A model generated the notes under the pieces. It worked only from the letters and a program-made list of their open reading frames with translations, searched no databases and was not told the origin of the DNA. 64,000 nucleotides of DNA from Asterella californica (taxonomy: Eukaryota; Streptophyta; Marchantiopsida; Marchantiales; Aytoniaceae). The position numbers and the translations under genes were made by a program. This document shows positions 60,303-64,000 of this stretch, piece after piece; the first letter of the stretch is position 1; every line of letters begins with the position of its first letter. The stretch spans positions 23,173,001-23,237,000 of the forward strand of contig JAYKYS010000008.1 in assembly GCA_036924285.1 (NCBI GenBank), written 5' to 3'.

Positions 60303-61067
60303 ATGCTAGAAGCAATGCCGAAGTAGCAACCAGATTGTGCAATGGAGGCAATATGACATACTTTACTTTCATCTTGAGAGTTTTAGATTGCAAGAGGGAG
60401 TTAGAGGATATATTGAATCAGATGCATAGTAACGAAGTCAAATATGCATGCAACATGAACTTCTTAGGAACTACTGTTCGCTTGTCATTATCGGAAGAGA
60501 CATAAGTGTTAAGCAGGAATTTTATACTACGTTGATAAGAAAATCAATATATTTTCAAATGTTAAATGTTAGGCAGACTTGGAGATGCGAGCAGATTCAG
60601 ACACAACCCATAAGAGCAGAGAAGATGGATGTGCTTCAGATAATATAATTGCGGGTGGCTACTAGCAAGTACTAGTAAAAATAAGTGGTTTAAGTGACTG
60701 TTTAAATGATGTGTATTGTATTTTAAACCAACTTTTTTGATATGACTATATCGTAAAAGATGTCTTTGTTCTGACTTATATGGGTAACTTTTTCTTATTT
60801 ATGTATAAATATTATATGTATAAATCATAACTATTTTATTATTTAAGTTTAAATGATGAAAAGAATTGTGATGAAATACTTTTGTGACCAATCAAACTAT
60901 GCTTTGTGTTCAGAATAATACTATTGCTTATGATGTTATTATAAATAATTATGTAAAATAGATAATATTACTGAAATAATTATATAAAGTACAAGTGCTT
61001 TATCACTTTGTCATATCATCATTATTTCATCATCAAGTGCTACAACGTCACACATGTGAATACCATG

Positions 61068-62810
61068 TGTCGTGATTCTCAGTCTCAAGGTCTGACGCAG
61101 ATTCAAACAACAGAACCCTAGTGGACTTGCGTTAGGTTGTGAACTCTGCGAGTATGACTGAATGACTTGGCTGGGAAGTCGAGATCATATGAACCCTAAG
61201 TGGTTCTCTGAACCAAGGTTGGAACATACGGGTTAAGACATACGGGCCTATCTTAAGACGACTCCAGATGAACAGTGACCTAAGGGGGCAAGTCTGGAAA
61301 TAGACCGAAATATAGTTTGAGACCTAAGTCTGAGACGCGGATCCGAGACACAGACAGACCGTGATTCGGATGCTGGTCCGAACCACAACGTTCGAGTCTT
61401 CGTCTGGACTCTATGTTCTCAAAAAACGGCCAAGTGTTGGAGCTTCAATGACGTTTTAGGTCGTGGATGGAGCTCCACGTAAGATCTCAAGAAAAGTAGG
61501 TATCATTAGAAAAGTCTCGGCGAGAGCTCTCCAGTGATATGCAGAACTCCTTAAATTGATCCCCAAGCTTAGAATTATTATCGATCATGTGATCGAGTTG
61601 TGATATAATTTTTAGGACCAAAGAAGAGGGCAGGACCACGGATCCCCGTAAGTATATATGACAGGAGCTCGATGCTTGGGTGGACCAGGACGAGTCATCC
61701 GATGTCGTGACCCTCATTCTCAAGATCGGGCACAGACGCGAACAACAGAACTCTAGCGGACTTGCGTTAGGTTGTGAACACTGCGAGTAGGACTTAACGG
61801 CTTGGCCGGGAAGTCGGGATCAGATGAACCCTAAGTGGTTCTCTGAACCAAGGTTGGAAACTTGGGTTAGGACATAAGGGCCTACCCCAAGAGGACCCCA
61901 GACGAACGCTGACCTAAGGAGGCGAGTCTGGGAACGGGCTGAAACATGAGTCTCAGACATAGGTCTGAGACGTGAGGTCGAGACGTGAGATCGAGACGTG
62001 GGTCCGAGACGCAGACGAACCACATGGTTCGACTCTGGGTCTGGACCACAGGTTTCCGAAAAATGACTAAGTGTTGGAGCTCCAGAGACGTTTTAGGTCG
62101 TGGACGGAGCTCCACATAAGACCTCGAGGCGAGTGAGGTATCATTGGAAAGGTCTAGTCGAGAGCTTTCCAGTGATATATAACAATCCTCGATCTGACCT
62201 CCGAGCGAGAAGTTATGGCCAAACCACAATCGGGTTGTGGTATAATTTTCAGCGACCAAAGAGGAAGGCGGGGCTGCCGATCTCCAGAAGTATATATGAG
62301 GGGGGCTCGATGCCTGGGTAGGTCAAGACAAGTCACCCGACCCCAGGGTTCGGCGGGCAGACTCTGGGAGCATGAGGTGATGGCTGGGCCGGTTCCAAGG
62401 CACGTTCCGATCCAGACTTGGACGTCTGGACTTACGAACGATGTAAGGGCTCGGGCAAGACTAGAGAACGAGTCGGCGGGTTAGACCACCGTTCGGGAGC
62501 CTAGACCCAAACGGACATCACGGGCGGTTGGACCGCTAGGTGTGTTGGAGGCACCATTTAGGACCCTGGACTTTATGGGAAGTCCGCCCCAAGTCATCTT
62601 GTGACTTGCTCATGTTTGGGACCGACCTAGGCGGGACTAGGTCGGGACTTAGGAACGGTTGAGCTTGATGAATAGGGAGACGGTCCGGCTCCGATCCGGA
62701 CCAAACTGAGATAAGGAAAGTGGTGCATGGACGCTAACTTGTGATTGTGTTTGCAGGTTTGCGGTGTAAAGTTTGCGACCTACTAAGTTAGAGCTTCCGC
62801 TGGCGCAACA
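61068..62810 (+). repeat. 5' LTR of the second Gypsy, with internal 635-bp tandem duplication
   Basis: Starts TGTCGTGATTCTC. The unit 61068-61702 is repeated at 61703-62340 (TGTCGTGACCCTC start; shared TGGACTTGCGTTAGGTTGTG, CTAAGTGGTTCTCTGAACCA, GTATATATGA and AGGAGCTCGATGC-like blocks). Unique sequence then follows to about 62810 (GCGCAACA). The right end is uncertain because about 20 nt separate it from the PBS. Each unit has a TATATATGA that could be a promoter element. Confidence 0.65.
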
Positions 62811-62831
62811 AGACGGTAGGTGCGCGAAAAG

Positions 62832-62843
62832 TGGTATCAGAGC
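62832..62843 (+). other. Primer-binding site (initiator-Met tRNA)
   Basis: TGGTATCAGAGC, the exact complement of the 3' end of plant initiator-Met tRNA and the standard primer site of many plant LTR retrotransposons. Confidence 0.9.
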
Positions 62844-62950
62844 CGACGCTTCGGTGAGCGAGAACTTGAGGTAGCGGCTGAAGGTTAGACGCTTGAGGAG
62901 GGACGTGAGACACGAAACGGATCAGCGTTTCTACGTGAACACTTGGAGCG

Positions 62951-64000
62951 ATGACTGACGTAGGACAGAGTTCCAGGAGGAAGACCAAGAAACTGGGAGT
63001 GACGGCTGACACCGGGACAAGATCGACTCGAGCTAGCCCCGAGACACAGTCAAGGGACGACAACCGACAACCTTCGCCCCAACGTCAAGGGAGCCTTGTA
63101 CCAGCTGCGGCACCAGTGCAGCAAGACGAAGTCTTGCCAACGGTGCCCAACGATTCAGGTGCGGGAAGTCAAAGAGCCTTGTATGCGGAAATCATCAAGA
63201 TGATGAAGACCATGCAGGAGGGTATGGTCTCCAGAGATAAACGTATTGCTGAGCTTGAGGCAGGCCAAGAGAGTTCCTCGTCTACCATGAAGCTTTGTAA
63301 GATGAATTTGCCGACCCCATTTACAGGTATAGGACGAGCTCGCAAGGTTAAGGATTTCTTAACTGAGTTGGACCTATAATTTGAAGCGCATCAGGCTCAG
63401 GAGTCAGACAAAGTGAGAGCGGCGGTTACGTTTCTGAAGGACCATGCGCTTCTCTGGTGGACCGCATACAGGAATGAGCATGCTTTGACCGTCTCGGCGT
63501 TTGGTTGGAAAGAGTTCAAGAAGTTGCTCGCAAGACGATTCACTTCGGAATATCAAAGGATTCGGGATGGTGTTGAGTTAGTTCGGCTGAAGCAGACAGG
63601 GACCTTAAGTGCTTATGTGCGCGAGTTCAGTGCTAAGCTGGATTCGTTCTCCAAGTGCACTAAGAAGACCAAGATATGTATATTCATTGGGGGACTCAAG
63701 TCAAGCTCGGAGAAGGCTCTCTTTCGGATGCCGGAGCTACCTGCGACAAGTGTTGAACTTTTGAAGTTAGCGGAGCGAATTGAGGACGACGAAGTCAGCA
63801 ACAGAAACCTTTTGAACCACGCAGCACGGACAAGTTCCAGAAGAAGAACAAGGACTTCAAGCGACAATGGGATGGAGGTGAGAAGGATCAGAAGGATTCT
63901 TCTGCTCCGGCAGCAAAGCGACAGCAAACAGGAGTAAAACGTAAGGGGCAAACACCTCAAAAGGGCAATGGCGCTAAGTTTACTTGCTACAACCGTGGTG
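62951..64000 (+). pseudogene. gag: Gag of the second Gypsy (nonsense and frameshift; incomplete)
   Basis: Starts ATG at 62951 (MTDVGQSSRRKTKK). The frame is open to TAA at 63377-63379, where FLTELDL is followed, in the same frame, by FEAHQAQESDK; a Tyr codon is expected there. The capsid core follows: AAVTFLKDHALLWW, FGWKEFKKLLARRF, GTLSAYVREFSAKLD and FIGGLKS. Near 63800-63820 a 1-nt shift moves the coding to another frame, which continues through a Lys/Gln-rich linker into FTCYNRG at the window edge, the start of a zinc knuckle whose second Cys appears changed to Arg. It would form the particle and bind RNA; this copy is decayed. Confidence 0.8.

Larger units (their letters stand above)
58401..61067. 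other. AT-rich intergenic sequence
   Basis: No gene recognised. It contains two small tandem duplications and an M1 MITE (separate entries). A motif TATTC.CCTC..GAACTTGGAAGAG.GTGAATAT.CATGC occurs near 58990-59035 and again near 59870-59905. An 86-codon plus frame at 60245-60505 partly overlaps the MITE and is not called. Confidence 0.45.
61068..64000 (+). mobile_element. Second Ty3/Gypsy-type LTR retrotransposon (5' part, runs off the window)
   Basis: LTR, primer-binding site and gag in order on the plus strand; pol lies beyond 64000. The PBS matches initiator-Met tRNA. The gag frame is broken (separate entry). It is unrelated to the nested Gypsy at 42.4-52.6 kb: different LTR, PBS and Gag. 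Confidence 0.85.

Noticed and set aside
60245..60505. 86-codon plus-strand frame
   Set aside because: Begins inside an M1 MITE and shows no family match. It looks protein-like by eye but cannot be supported.
1..64000. tRNA and rRNA genes
   Set aside because: A read-through for T-arm-like GGTTCGA sequences and rRNA-like blocks found no convincing gene. A tRNAscan run would be needed to exclude a diverged one.

Overview
The window is nuclear DNA of a land plant. It holds three intron-bearing plant genes on the minus strand: a RING-containing SNF2 ATPase, a double-Agenet protein and an Mpv17/PMP22-family protein. It also holds Ty3/Gypsy retrotransposons (one with an initiator-Met tRNA primer site) and several small inverted-repeat transposons. 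Moderate GC, introns of up to about 2 kb, and a TE protein ending in a long coiled coil would fit a bryophyte such as a liverwort. That placement is an impression only; no single sequence here proves it.

Layout. 1-3.1 kb: copies of a dispersed non-coding repeat. 3.1-13.8 kb (minus): an 11-exon gene whose exons join in frame to 1461 codons. 13.8-24.0 kb: intergenic, with three related MITEs at 17.1-19.0 kb. 24.0-28.6 kb (minus): a 6-exon gene of 1161 codons with two N-terminal Agenet modules and nested tandem repeats. 30.6-33.0 kb (minus): a 3-exon, 240-aa Mpv17/PMP22 protein. 33-39.4 kb: AT-rich intergenic DNA with a perfect 25-bp hairpin, a Mutator-like MITE with a 10-bp target duplication, and a PIF/Harbinger-like MITE with a TAA duplication. 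39.45-about 58.4 kb: a nested transposon block. 58.4-61.07 kb: AT-rich DNA with small tandem repeats and one more MITE. 61.07-64 kb: the 5' part of a second Gypsy element that runs off the window.

The nested block is the most unusual part. An unclassified element rich in GAAGAC/GTCTTC, read on the minus strand, has ORF1 (a helical, transposon-protein-like product) followed by ORF2 (acidic N-terminus, long coiled coil). An inverted, 5'-truncated copy of the last 2.75 kb lies head to head with it, making a large palindrome, and is flanked by two direct copies of a 121-bp piece of the ORF2 start. A full-length 10.2-kb Gypsy element then inserted into ORF2. Collapsing its 4-bp target duplication (GCGC) brings the two halves of ORF2 back into one frame, which fixes the order of events. 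The Gypsy gag, pro and pol genes are broken by frameshifts and one stop codon.

The three host genes share a strand but have separate, unrelated roles: chromatin remodelling and ubiquitin or SUMO signalling, probable histone or nucleic-acid reading, and an organelle membrane protein. No operon-like linkage is expected or seen.
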